A stretch of 64,000 bases of DNA from CAVQJU01 sp963712905 (GCA_963712905.1 CAVQJU010000001.1:124001-188000), one strand, 5' to 3'. Numbered from the stretch's first letter, positions 26,840-35,980 are shown. The notes: a model not told the origin generated them from the sequence alone. Program-made: numbers and translations.

Positions 26840-27731
26840 ATGGCCGGAATCAGCAGCACACTCGTGAAGACCCTCCGCGAGAAGACGGGTGCGGGGGTGA
26901 TCGCCTGCAAGAACGCGCTGGTGGAGACACAGGGCGATTTCGAGGCGGCCGTCGATCGCCTGCGCGCGGCAGAGGCGTCGAAGGCGTCGGCAAAGACCAG
27001 CCGCGTGGCTGCCGAGGGGCTCGTGGGCCTCGTGGTGGACGGCAACACGGGAGCGATCGTCGAGCTCAACACAGAGACCGACTTTGCCGCCCGCACGCCC
27101 GCGCTCCAGGACGCCGCGTCAGCGTTGGCTCGACTCGCGCTCGACGTGAACGGCGATCGCGACGCGCTGCTCGCCGCCGAGGGCGCCGGACGGCGACGGA
27201 CGCGTCTCCGACATGCTGCTGCGGTTGACCGCCAGGACCGGCGAACACGTCGACCTGCGGCGCGCCGCGTGCGTGTCGGCCAGCGCCGGCGCGATCGCCT
27301 CCTACATCCACGGCGGCATCGCGCCTGGCCTCGGCCGCATCGGCGTGCTCGTCGCGATCGAGAGCCGGGCCCCGGTGGATGCGCTGCACCGCATCGGCCG
27401 CGAGATCGCGATGCACATCGCCGCGAGCGCTCCATTGTGGGTGTCGCCGGACGAGATTCCGCCGGAAGTCGTGGCGGAGAAGCGAACGGCGCTGACCGAA
27501 CAGGCGGAGCAGACGGGCAAGCCAGGGGCGATCGTCGAGAAGATGGTCGAGGGCCGGATGCGCAAGTATTTCGAGGAGGTGGTGCTCGGGCTCCAACCGT
27601 TCGTGCTGAACCCCGATCAGCGTGTCGAAGAGGCCCTGCGCGAGGCGGCCGCGTCCGCGGACGCGTCGATGACAATCGGCGCGTTCGTCCGCTTCAAGGT
27701 CGGCGACGGTCTTGCCCAGACGGCCGAATGA
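26840..27731 (+). CDS. tsf: Translation elongation factor Ts, frameshifted
   Basis: About 297 residues when joined. The N-terminal UBA-like segment (STLVKTLREKTGAGVIACKNAL) and the TDFxA loop (NTETDFAART), which contacts EF-Tu, identify EF-Ts. The second half, in another frame, has HIAASAPLWVSPDEIPPEVV, KIVEGRM-like (VEKMVEGRMRKYFEE) and FVRFKVG at the end. A one-base shift near 27182 is needed. rpsB, the usual upstream partner, is absent, and an HTH gene precedes it, so this may be a second copy. Confidence 0.85.
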
Positions 27732-27734
27732 TCG

Positions 27735-29408
27735 TCAGGAGCGCGACGGACCACGATCGCGCCGCACCGTCACCTTCTTCCCGCGGAGCGTCGTGGCTCG
27801 AAGCGCAGCCATGATCTCCTCGGCGCGCGATTCGGGGACGTCGATCAGCGAAAAACGATCGGCGATCTCGATCGCGCCCAGGTCCCGCGACGCGATCCCC
27901 GCCTCGCCGGTAATGGCGCCGACGAGATCGCCCGGACGGATGCCCGCCGCGCGACCGGCGCCGATGAACAGCCGCACCGCGTCTTCCATCGAGTCTCCGC
28001 CTCCGCGAGCCGGAACGTGCCGCGGTCCGTGCTTCGCCGCCGGCGGCGCGACGGCCGGGATGTCGCGTGCCGATTCGTCCCCGGCCTCGGCCGCGTGCGC
28101 CAGCTTCACGGCGGCGGCCGCAATGTCGGCGAGATCGAACTCCTGCGCCAGCGACTCGACGACCACGCGCACGTCGTCGAGATCCCCCGCCAGGATCCGC
28201 TCCCGGATGGAGGCTCTCGTCACGTCCAGTCGCCGGGTTTTGAGCTCGGCCACGGTCGGCACGGTGGCGACCTCGATCTTCTGCTTCGTGAAGGCCTCGA
28301 TGGTGCGCAGCAGACGATGCTCGCGCGGCTCCACGAGCATGATGGCCGTGCCGGCGCGGCCCGCGCGTCCCGTGCGGCCGATGCGATGGACATACGCCTC
28401 TGCGGACGCGGGCACGTCGTAGTTGACGACGTGTGAGAGATGTTCGATGTCGAGGCCGCGGGCCGCGACGTCGGTGGCGACGAGCAGGTCGGCCTTGCCG
28501 CCCCGGAACATCTGCATGACGCGGTCGCGCTGCCGCTGTTCCATCCCGCCGTGCAGCGCCTGCGCGCGGCGGCCGTGCGCGCTGAGCGTCTCGACGAGCG
28601 ACTCGACTTCGAGACGCGTGCGGCAGAACACGAGCGCGGACGTCGGGTTCTCCATGTCCAGCACGCGGTCGAGGACGGCCGGCTTGTGGGCGCGCGGCAC
28701 GAGGTACGCCAGCTGCCGCACGCGCGGCAGTTTGCCGGCCGCGGTCTTCTCGCCCGCGATCGTCACGCGCGCCGGGTCTTTCAGGTGGCGTTGCGCGATC
28801 GACAGGATGCGCGACGGCATCGTGGCGGAAAACAGCGCCGTCTGCCGCCTCTTGGGCGTCGCCTCGAGGATCGCGTCGAGGTCCTCGGCGAAGCCCATGT
28901 CGAGCATTTCGTCCGCTTCGTCGAGAACGAGCATGCGCAGGTGGGCGAGTTTCAGCGTCCCGCGCCGGATGTGATCGAGGGCGCGGCCGGGCGTGGCGAC
29001 GACGATGCCGGCGCCGCGCTCGAGCGTGCGGATCTGCGTCGAAATCGCCGCGCCGCCGTAGACGGGCACCACCGAGACGCCGACGCCCTTGGCGTATTTG
29101 TGGATGGCTTCGGCGACCTGCATCGACAGCTCGCGCGTGGGGACGAGCACGAGGCCGCCCGTGTGCCGCCGGCTCTCGGCATCCTGAAAGAGCGTCTGCA
29201 GCATCGGCAGCGCGAAGGCGGCCGTCTTGCCGGTGCCGGTCGCCGCCCTGGCCAGCAGGTCCTTTCCGGCAATCAGCAACGGAATCGCTTCACGCTGAAC
29301 GGGTGTCGCTTCCTCGTAGCCGAGCGCACTCACGGCCGCGGACAGCTCGTCGACGAGCCCGAGACCGCCAAACCCGCGTGGTGCGCCGTCATCCTTTGCC
29401 GGGCTCAA
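27735..29408 (-). CDS. DEAD-box RNA helicase, DeaD/CsdA type
   Basis: 557 residues. Helicase motifs in order: Q motif (GYEEATPVQREAIP), Walker A ATGTGKT, PTRELSMQ, VLDEADEMLDMG (DEAD), SATMP, VFCRTR, and HRIGRTGRAGRAG. The C-terminal part (about 450-557) fits the DbpA/CsdA RNA-binding domain (VRLFIGAGRAAGIRPGDLVGAI). It should unwind RNA in ribosome assembly, cold response or decay. It converges with tsf (3 bases apart). Confidence 0.93.
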   Translation of the reverse strand: MSPAKDDGAPRGFGGLGLVDELSAAVSALGYEEATPVQREAIPLLIAGKDLLARAATGTGKTAAFALPMLQTLFQDAESRRHTGGLVLVPTRELSMQVAEAIHKYAKGVGVSVVPVYGGAAISTQIRTLERGAGIVVATPGRALDHIRRGTLKLAHLRMLVLDEADEMLDMGFAEDLDAILEATPKRRQTALFSATMPSRILSIAQRHLKDPARVTIAGEKTAAGKLPRVRQLAYLVPRAHKPAVLDRVLDMENPTSALVFCRTRLEVESLVETLSAHGRRAQALHGGMEQRQRDRVMQMFRGGKADLLVATDVAARGLDIEHLSHVVNYDVPASAEAYVHRIGRTGRAGRAGTAIMLVEPREHRLLRTIEAFTKQKIEVATVPTVAELKTRRLDVTRASIRERILAGDLDDVRVVVESLAQEFDLADIAAAAVKLAHAAEAGDESARDIPAVAPPAAKHGPRHVPARGGGDSMEDAVRLFIGAGRAAGIRPGDLVGAITGEAGIASRDLGAIEIADRFSLIDVPESRAEEIMAALRATTLRGKKVTVRRDRGPSRS

Positions 29409-29495
29409 GGCGATGTCGCTCCTTCACGGAATGGTAGCTGTTTTCACGATCCGCCTGGAAACCACGAGAGGAAGGCGGCGTTCGAGCTGAATCCC

Positions 29496-30959
29496 TCAAT
29501 CCCGGAGTCCCGACGCACGCCGGGCGATCGCGCGCAGCAGACCGCCAAAAACGACGGCATGCACGGGGAGCAGCAGGTACCAGTAGATGAGTCCCGGCAA
29601 TCCGGCCGGATCGAACACGGCGGTCTGGTGCACGAACGCGCCCTCGGCATCCGGCACCACGTTGAACTCGAGCCACGCGCGCCCCGGCAGCTTCATCTCC
29701 GCCGCGAGCCTCAGCCTGCGTCCCGGCTCGTACTGCTCGACTCGCCAGAAGTCGAACGTATCGCCGACGGAGAGCACGGCCGGGTGCCGCCGTTCTCGAC
29801 GCATGCCGACGCCGCCCATCAGCAGGTCAATCGCGCCGCGCAGCCGCCACAGCCACGTGGCGTAGTACCAGCCGCTCACGCCCCCGAGCTGCGCGACGGG
29901 TGCAAACGCACGGTCCGCGCCGACGGCGACGTGTATTCGTCTTGCGTCAACGAACTGCGTGCCAGACGTCACTGCTGTCGATCGCGACTCGCCGCCCGAC
30001 GATCGGGCGTCCGACCAGCGCGTCAGCGCGAAGCTGTGATCTTCATGGCGGATGGCCCGGGCAATCGTCTCCGGCAGGCCGACGGGTCTGATCGCGAAGG
30101 CGTCGAGCGCAGCCGGATCGGTAACCACGGAGCGGCTCTTCAGGCCCTCAATCAATTCGCGCCCCACCCGGGCGTAGACGGGCGTGACCAGCCCCAGCCA
30201 GAGGCTGGACAGGCGAGGCGTCAGCAGCGGAACCGAAATCATCAGGCGCTTCAACCCTCGCTGCCGCGCGTACTCGCGCATCAGCTCGCCGTAGCTCGCC
30301 TGATCGGCGCCCCCGATTTCGAACGTCCGGCTGTCGCCGTCTGGCAGATCGAGCGCCGCGACCAGATAGGCGAGCAGGTCGTCTATGCCAATAGGCTGCG
30401 CCAGCGTCGAGACCCAGCGCGGGCAGATCATCACGGGGAGGCGTTCCACGAGCGCCCTGATCAGCTCGAACGACAGGCTGCCCGATCCGACGACAACCGA
30501 AGCCCGGAACTCGACGACTGGAACACCGCTTTGTCTGAGGACGTCGCCCGTCTCAATCCGGCTCCGCAGATGCTTGCTGAGCGGGGCGTCACCTGCGGCG
30601 AGGCCGCCAAGGTAGACGATTCGGCGAACCCTCGCACGCCGCGCCGCGTCGCCGAACGTCCTGGCTGCGACACGATCCTTTTCGAGGTAGTCGCCGTGGG
30701 CGCCCATCGAGTGAACGAGGTAGTAGGCGACGTCGATGCCGGCCAGGGCGCGATCGAGTGACGCCGCATCGAAGAGATCGCCAGGGACAACTTCGGTGGT
30801 TGGCGCGACGCGCGACTCGACCACTTCGGGATGCCGGGCGAGGCAGCGAAGCCGGGCGCCTGACGCTTCGAGGATCGGCACCAGCCGTCCGCCGATGTAT
30901 CCGGTAGCGCCGGTGACGAGGACGGCCGATGCTGTCGATTTCCGCCGGGACAGACTCAC
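29496..30959 (-). CDS. SDR family protein with C-terminal DUF2867
   Basis: 487 residues. An N-terminal atypical SDR Rossmann domain starts with VLVTGATGYIGGRLVPILEA and continues with YLVHSMGAHGDYLEKDR; the C-terminal half (about 330-487) is DUF2867 (VGGVSGWYYATWLWRLRGAIDLL, FWRVEQYEPGRRLRL, LIYWYLLLPVHAVVFGGLLRAI). The GTG start at 30959 overlaps the TGA of the upstream gene. This family often lies beside light-regulated photolyase/DUF523-DUF1722 genes, which matches the CarH/LitR-like regulator upstream. Substrate unknown. Confidence 0.85.
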   Translation of the reverse strand: MSLSRRKSTASAVLVTGATGYIGGRLVPILEASGARLRCLARHPEVVESRVAPTTEVVPGDLFDAASLDRALAGIDVAYYLVHSMGAHGDYLEKDRVAARTFGDAARRARVRRIVYLGGLAAGDAPLSKHLRSRIETGDVLRQSGVPVVEFRASVVVGSGSLSFELIRALVERLPVMICPRWVSTLAQPIGIDDLLAYLVAALDLPDGDSRTFEIGGADQASYGELMREYARQRGLKRLMISVPLLTPRLSSLWLGLVTPVYARVGRELIEGLKSRSVVTDPAALDAFAIRPVGLPETIARAIRHEDHSFALTRWSDARSSGGESRSTAVTSGTQFVDARRIHVAVGADRAFAPVAQLGGVSGWYYATWLWRLRGAIDLLMGGVGMRRERRHPAVLSVGDTFDFWRVEQYEPGRRLRLAAEMKLPGRAWLEFNVVPDAEGAFVHQTAVFDPAGLPGLIYWYLLLPVHAVVFGGLLRAIARRASGLRD

Positions 30960-31540
30960 GGCTCGACCTGCCGTTCCGGGGCGTCTGCGAGCGACGTGAG
31001 CATGCCCTGCAGTTCGGCGCTGCGCGCCTGCTCGAATGCGCCGTGATGGATCCACCGTACGACCCCGTCCCGGTCGAGGACGACGAGATAGGCATCGTCT
31101 TCATGGTCGGGAGAAAACGCGAGACGCTGCTTCCAGTCGTCCGTGCCTCCATAGACCGTGATGACGCGCTCGTGCAGTGCAGGGGGAGTCCCGTTTCGCA
31201 TCCCCCTGTCGATGAACCACCGGCCGAGCTTCGCGAGCCCGCCTATCACCGGAACCTCGAAGAACATGACGTCGGCTCTCGAGCCGATCGCCGTTCGGTA
31301 CCATTCCGCCCACGCTTCGACCGGAAAGCGAGATTGGTAGGTGAAGCCGATCGCGACGAGGGCGACCGTACCCGATGCCGCCTGTGGCAGCACGGCGTCG
31401 CGGCCGGTCAGGAACTGCCCCTTGAGTGCGGGCAACGGATCACCCACCCGCAGGAAATTCTGTGAGGCGCCAGCTCGAAGGGCGGCTGTCGACGTCACAA
31501 GGGCGCCGATACAACAGGCAGCGGCAAAGATGCGGGGCAT
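30956..31540 (-). CDS. Secreted thioredoxin-fold protein without CxxC
   Basis: 194 residues. A signal peptide (FAAACCIGALVTSTAALRAG) leads to a thioredoxin/redoxin-like core: LRVGDPLPALKGQ, TVALVAIGFTYQSRFPVEAW, then DDAYLVVLDRDGVVRWIHHG. The place of the catalytic CxxC is taken by YQSR, so it is not a standard thiol oxidoreductase. FIDRGMRNGTPPALHER suggests a distinct subfamily. It is 4 bases from the TonB-dependent receptor and overlaps the SDR gene, so all are in one operon. Confidence 0.65.
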   Translation of the reverse strand: MPRIFAAACCIGALVTSTAALRAGASQNFLRVGDPLPALKGQFLTGRDAVLPQAASGTVALVAIGFTYQSRFPVEAWAEWYRTAIGSRADVMFFEVPVIGGLAKLGRWFIDRGMRNGTPPALHERVITVYGGTDDWKQRLAFSPDHEDDAYLVVLDRDGVVRWIHHGAFEQARSAELQGMLTSLADAPERQVEP

Positions 31541-31544
31541 GTGT

Positions 31545-33896
31545 CTAGAATCTCCAGTCGAGGCCGAGGATCGGAAAGATGCCTTGCTGCTCGCCGAACT
31601 GCTCGGTGTTGGTGCGGCGGTTCCAGCTGTAGCTGGCGAAGTTGCGGCGGTTGGTCACGTTCTGCACGCCAAGGAAGATGTTGACCGGCTGCCCGCCGAC
31701 GGCGAGTGTCCGGTCTACACGGATGTCGACGCGGCCGTAGTCGGGCGCTCGCTCGGCGTTGACGCGCGCGAGGTCGTACACGCCGCGCCGTTGCGCCGTG
31801 GACACCGCCTGGTCGTAGGGCGTGAACGGCCGGCCCGAGAGGAACGCCAGCCGGGCCGAGAACTCCCACGCCGGCGACAGCCGGTAGCCGCCGACCAGGT
31901 TGAAGACGAACGGGTAGTCGAACGAGCCGGGCCTGAGCACGCGGTCGAGGCCGGCATGCTGCGTGCGCGACCACGACAGGTTGCCCTGGCCGTAGAGCTT
32001 CGCGGTGAGCCGCTTCTCGACGTAGAACTCCACGCCCTGCGCGTATCCCTCGCCGGCGCTCGTGAGCGGAAACAGGATCTCGCGCACGTCGAAGGTGTCG
32101 CCGATGTTGGCCAGCGACACGGTGGGCAGGTCGCTCGCGACCGGGTAGTCGGTGTAGGTCTTCCGATACGCCTCGGCCGTCACCCGAAGGGCGGCATCGG
32201 GCGCCCAGGCCAGGCCCGTCACGTAGTGATTGGCGCGCCACGGCACGAGCGACGCGTTCTGGGGAAACGCTGACACGAAGAGAAAGGCGGGCTGCTGATA
32301 GTAGGATCCGGCGCTCGAATTCCACGACAGCGTGTCGGTGAGACGCACGCTGACGCCCGCGCGCGGGCTGAACCGGGCCTGCGACAGGATGTCGTAGTGG
32401 TCGAAGCGCCCGCCCAGTGTGAGGCCGACGCGCCGCGCCACCTGCTTCGAGGCCTGCAGGTAGGCACCGGTCTGGTACGACCTGAAGCGCGTGTCGAGGA
32501 AAAACGGGTCGATACCGGGCTCGGGTGAGTACGGCGTGTCGTTGCCGTAGGGCGAATCCGCCGCGTAGTTGATGCGGAACGTCTTGAAGCTGCCGCCGGC
32601 CTGCACCGTATCGAAGAACGGCAGGTGCAGCGTGAGGTCGTACTTGATCGTGGTCTCGCCCTCGCGCGAGTCCTCGAAGTAGACGACGGGGCTGCGCGCG
32701 ATGATGACCTCGGGCGGTACGCCCGGCGGCGGCGCGCCCTGCGCCACCAGATCCTTCACCTGCTGGCCGACTTTGGCCTCGGAGTGGGTGACGCCGAGCA
32801 GCCCCACGCCCCGTGATCCGAAGATGCGCTGCCAGTTGAAGCCCGTGGCGCTGCGCCACCCGTCGTATCGGATGTCGAAGTTGGCAATCTGGTCTTCGAG
32901 GTCGGTGGAGTCGGTCAGGCCGAGCCGGATCTCGTCGAGGCCCGCGATATTGACCATCCAGATGCGGTCGCGTGGCGTGAGGTCGTACACGGCCTTCGCG
33001 TTGAACGAATACACCACCGGCACGCCGCCGAACCCGACGTCCTGCGTAAACAGATCCAGAAAGCTACGCCGCGCCGACACGATCCACGAGCCCTTCCCGG
33101 CATTGATGGGGCCTTCGAGAATGGCCCCGGCGCCGGCGAAGCCGAGCGTGGCCCACCCGCCGAACTTCCTGCGGTTGCCCTCGCGCTGCGTCACCTGCAG
33201 CACGCTCGACGTCCGGTTGATGTAGGGCGCGGGGTATCCGCCGGTCAGGAAGGTCACATCCTGCAGGAGCTCGGCATCGAGCAGGCTCACCGTACCGCCG
33301 GCCGATGCGAAGTTCGCGAAGGCGTTGATATTGGGAATCTCCACGTTGTCGACCACGAACAGGTTCTCGAGCGGGCTGCCGCCGCGGACGATGATGTCGT
33401 TGCGGAAGTCGTTGCTGCCGATTGCCACGCCAGGCAGGCCCTGCACGTAGCGGGATACGTCCTGCAGCGCTCCGGCGCTCTTGAGGACCTCGCGCGGCCG
33501 CACGACGAAGCCGGAGTTCTTCACCTCCGCCGGCGCCTCGAACGCAGGCGCGGTCACCGTAACGGTCTGCTGCAGGCTCTCCACCCTGGGCAGCGTGATT
33601 TCCACGGTGCCGTCCAGCCCGGCCCGGACGTCCACCGGGTCGCTCGTGAAGGGCAGACCCTCGGGAGGCAGAATCTCCAGGCGATAGGCGTTCGCACGCA
33701 GTTCGCCGATCCGGAAGGCGCCGCGGGCGTCGCTGGTGGCGCAGGAGGCGGTGTCGAGGGCGCACACGCGCACGCCCTCGGCCGGCTGGCCGGCGGCGTT
33801 CACGACCACGCCGTTGATGGCGCCCACACCGGTGGTGTCTTGTGCCGCCGCGGAGGCAACGACGAAGAACAGCATGACCGCGGCCGGCGTCGTCAT
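31545..33896 (-). CDS. TonB-dependent receptor with N-terminal carboxypeptidase-regulatory domain
   Basis: 783 residues. A signal peptide (TTPAAVMLFFVVASAAA) precedes an Ig-like carboxypeptidase-regulatory domain (about 25-105: GAINGVVVNAAGQPAEGVRV), a plug (KSAGALQDVSRYVQGLPGV, RGGSPLENLFVVDNVEI) and a 22-strand barrel ending in GLDWRF. The ATG overlaps the stop of the MerR-B12 regulator (ATGA). Direct coupling to a cobalamin-sensing regulator makes cobalamin or a related compound a possible ligand, but no TonB-box or BtuB-specific residues prove this. Confidence 0.88.
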   Translation of the reverse strand: MTTPAAVMLFFVVASAAAQDTTGVGAINGVVVNAAGQPAEGVRVCALDTASCATSDARGAFRIGELRANAYRLEILPPEGLPFTSDPVDVRAGLDGTVEITLPRVESLQQTVTVTAPAFEAPAEVKNSGFVVRPREVLKSAGALQDVSRYVQGLPGVAIGSNDFRNDIIVRGGSPLENLFVVDNVEIPNINAFANFASAGGTVSLLDAELLQDVTFLTGGYPAPYINRTSSVLQVTQREGNRRKFGGWATLGFAGAGAILEGPINAGKGSWIVSARRSFLDLFTQDVGFGGVPVVYSFNAKAVYDLTPRDRIWMVNIAGLDEIRLGLTDSTDLEDQIANFDIRYDGWRSATGFNWQRIFGSRGVGLLGVTHSEAKVGQQVKDLVAQGAPPPGVPPEVIIARSPVVYFEDSREGETTIKYDLTLHLPFFDTVQAGGSFKTFRINYAADSPYGNDTPYSPEPGIDPFFLDTRFRSYQTGAYLQASKQVARRVGLTLGGRFDHYDILSQARFSPRAGVSVRLTDTLSWNSSAGSYYQQPAFLFVSAFPQNASLVPWRANHYVTGLAWAPDAALRVTAEAYRKTYTDYPVASDLPTVSLANIGDTFDVREILFPLTSAGEGYAQGVEFYVEKRLTAKLYGQGNLSWSRTQHAGLDRVLRPGSFDYPFVFNLVGGYRLSPAWEFSARLAFLSGRPFTPYDQAVSTAQRRGVYDLARVNAERAPDYGRVDIRVDRTLAVGGQPVNIFLGVQNVTNRRNFASYSWNRRTNTEQFGEQQGIFPILGLDWRF

Positions 33897-34825
33897 GCCA
33901 TACGTCCACCGATGCGGACCAGCTCCTGCTGGTACGCGTTGTAGTCGGGCAGGACGAGGCCGCGCGAGCGGATGATCGACGCGTGACGCTCGGCGCCGCG
34001 CCCGCCCGCCCACAGCTCGACGCTCTGCGGGAGGTCGCGCACGATGGTCTTGAGCTCGCGTTCGCGCGCCTTGTCGGCCGCGGGCGTTGTCAGCCCGAGC
34101 ACCAGCACCTGCGCGCCCGCGGGCTCGACGCTGTCCACGATTTCGCGCGCGGGCAGATCGGCGCCGAGATAGGAAGCGCCCAGCCCCGCGCTGGCCGCCA
34201 GCATCGCCGCGCCGAGCGTCGCGATCTCGTGACGTTCGCCCGTGGGCGTCGCAAACAGCAGGCGGATCGATGTCTCGCGGCGGGCGTACAGCCGGAGAAA
34301 CGCGCCGAGCAGGTTCCGCATCGTGGACGACATCAGGTGCTCCTGCGCGATGCGCGTCCGCCGGCTGTGCCAGTCGTCGCCGACTCTTGTGAGCACCGGC
34401 ATCAGCACGTCCTGGAGGAGGTCGAGCGGACGCAGGACGGCGGCCAGCCGGGAGAGCTCCTGGTCGATGCCGACGGCGTCGTACTCGCGCAGCGCGGTGA
34501 TGAGGGCGGTCGTGTCGAACGGCGTCCGCCGTGTCGGATCGGCCGCGGGCAGGGCAACAGCGCCGGCCGGGGCGCAGAGGTCGCGCAATTGATCGTCGCT
34601 GAGCGCGGCGAGCCGGCCGATGCTGTGTCCCTGTTCTACGGCGCCGTTGAGGAGCCGGAGGCGTGCGACGTCGACTTCCGTGTACATCCGGCCGCGATCG
34701 TCGCGGACCGGCGTGACCGCGCCGTAGCGGCGCTCCCACGCGCGCAGCGTGTCGATGCCGATCCCGGTCAGCCGGGACGCCGCCCGGATGGGATAGCGTG
34801 CGCCCGCCTCGCGTCGCTTGCTCAT
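33893..34825 (-). CDS. MerR-type regulator with B12-binding domain, CarH/LitR-like
   Basis: 310 residues. N-terminal MerR helix-turn-helix (YPIRAASRLTGIGIDTLRAWERRYG, about 10-75), a four-helix bundle (about 110-190) and a cobalamin-binding Rossmann domain (about 195-290). The light-sensor cap motif W-x9-E-H is present (DDWHSRRTRIAQEHLM) and the lower-ligand histidine lies in PTGERHEIATL (E-x-H). These are the hallmarks of CarH/LitR photoreceptors that use adenosylcobalamin to sense light. ATG 34825 is chosen; an in-frame start at 34915 would lie in the palindromic operator. It is first gene of a four-gene operon and divergent from DUF523-DUF1722. Confidence 0.85.
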   Translation of the reverse strand: MSKRREAGARYPIRAASRLTGIGIDTLRAWERRYGAVTPVRDDRGRMYTEVDVARLRLLNGAVEQGHSIGRLAALSDDQLRDLCAPAGAVALPAADPTRRTPFDTTALITALREYDAVGIDQELSRLAAVLRPLDLLQDVLMPVLTRVGDDWHSRRTRIAQEHLMSSTMRNLLGAFLRLYARRETSIRLLFATPTGERHEIATLGAAMLAASAGLGASYLGADLPAREIVDSVEPAGAQVLVLGLTTPAADKARERELKTIVRDLPQSVELWAGGRGAERHASIIRSRGLVLPDYNAYQQELVRIGGRMA

Positions 34826-34886
34826 CGGACTGCACCCGGGGCGGCGCCGGCCCTGGCAAGCCTGATCGTGAGTTCCATAAGAAACC

Positions 34887-34965
34887 AGCGTAGCGCGAAT
34901 CCCTCGCGGCGTCAATGATTTGTCATGGACAAATCATTGACATGAAGGGTCTGTACTGCTATTGC
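34887..34965. promoter_or_regulatory. Divergent promoters around a perfect 31-bp palindrome
   Basis: Positions 34911-34941 read GTCAATGATTTGTC-ATG-GACAAATCATTGAC, 14-bp perfect arms. Each end of the palindrome supplies a -35 element: plus TTGACA (34937-34942) with TATTGC 17 bases on (34960-34965), minus TTGACG (34915-34910) with TACGCT 17 bases on (34892-34887). One dimer or tetramer bound here would block both promoters, as expected for a CarH/LitR-type repressor acting on its own operon and on DUF523-DUF1722. Confidence 0.75.
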
Positions 34966-34973
34966 TAGAGATT

Positions 34974-35945
34974 GTGAAGGACATCGCCGTCAACGCCCGG
35001 CGCCCAGTGCGTCTCGGCGTGTCCGCGTGCCTCCTGGGGGAGCGCGTGCGGTTCGATGGGGGCCACAAGCGCGATCAGTTCCTCGTGGACCTCCTCGGGC
35101 GTTTCGTCGAGTGGGTGCCGGTGTGTCCTGAGCTCGAAAGCGGGATGTGCGCGCCGCGCGAAGCCCTCCGACTGACGCTCCGTCACACCGCACTGCGTCT
35201 GGTCACGGCGAAGACGGGGCAGGATCACACGGCCGGCGTGCGGCAATACGCTGCGAAACGCCTCGAGGAGCTGGCCGGCGAACGGTTGTGCGGCTTCGTG
35301 CTCAAGAAGGACTCACCGACCTGCGGTCTCGAGCGCGTGCGCGTGTACAACCCGAGCGGTGTACCAACCCGATCGGGCCGCGGACTCTTCGCCGCCGCGC
35401 TGGCGGAGCGCTTTCCGCTGCTCCCGCTCGAAGAAGAAGGCCGGCTGAACGATCCTCGGCTCCGCGAGAATTTCGTCGAGCGCATCTTCGCGTACGACCG
35501 GCTGACGCGGCTCTTCGATGGACGCTGGACGGTGGGCGATCTCGTGCGGTTCCATACCGCCCACAAGATGACGCTGCTCGCGCACGTGCCCGACGCGTAT
35601 CGCCGCCTCGGCCAGCTGGTCGCGCGCGCGAAATCGGTGCGGCGCCCGGCGGTCGAGCGCGACTACGCGACGATGTTCATGGAGACGCTGCGGGTGATCG
35701 CGACACCCCGCCGCCAGGTGAACGTCCTGCAGCACATGATCGGCCACCTGAAGGACGCGCTCGACGTCCCGTCACGCCACGAGCTCCTCGAGGTCGTCGA
35801 CGCGTACTTCGCTGGGAACGTGCCCCTCGTGGTGCCGATGACGCTGATGCGTCACCATGTGCGGCGCTGCGGCGTTGCGTATCTGGCGGGCCAGATCTAT
35901 CTGGATCCGCACCCCGCCGAACTGATGCTCCGCAACCACGTCTGA
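34974..35945 (+). CDS. DUF523-DUF1722 fusion protein (YbgA-like)
   Basis: 323 residues. N-terminal DUF523 (about 14-165) has the cysteine signatures VSACLLGERVRFDG, VCPELESGM and KKDSPTCG; C-terminal DUF1722 (about 190-320) resembles YbgA (FHTAHKMTLLAHVPDAYRRLGQLV). Such fusions are repeatedly linked to photolyase and light- or B12-dependent MerR regulons. GTG 34974 is preferred to TTG 34962, which would lie in the promoter -10 region. The transcript would have a very short leader. Enzymatic role unknown (tRNA or DNA repair has been suggested for relatives). Confidence 0.85.
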   Translation: MKDIAVNARRPVRLGVSACLLGERVRFDGGHKRDQFLVDLLGRFVEWVPVCPELESGMCAPREALRLTLRHTALRLVTAKTGQDHTAGVRQYAAKRLEELAGERLCGFVLKKDSPTCGLERVRVYNPSGVPTRSGRGLFAAALAERFPLLPLEEEGRLNDPRLRENFVERIFAYDRLTRLFDGRWTVGDLVRFHTAHKMTLLAHVPDAYRRLGQLVARAKSVRRPAVERDYATMFMETLRVIATPRRQVNVLQHMIGHLKDALDVPSRHELLEVVDAYFAGNVPLVVPMTLMRHHVRRCGVAYLAGQIYLDPHPAELMLRNHV

Positions 35946-35980
35946 GGCCCTTCCGAGGCCGCCGTGCGTATACTGACCGG

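Noticed and set aside
31545..34859. A 1104-residue fusion of regulator and TonB-dependent receptor
   Set aside because: The N-terminal 320 residues of that frame are an out-of-frame shadow of the MerR-B12 gene; the receptor has its own signal peptide at 33896.
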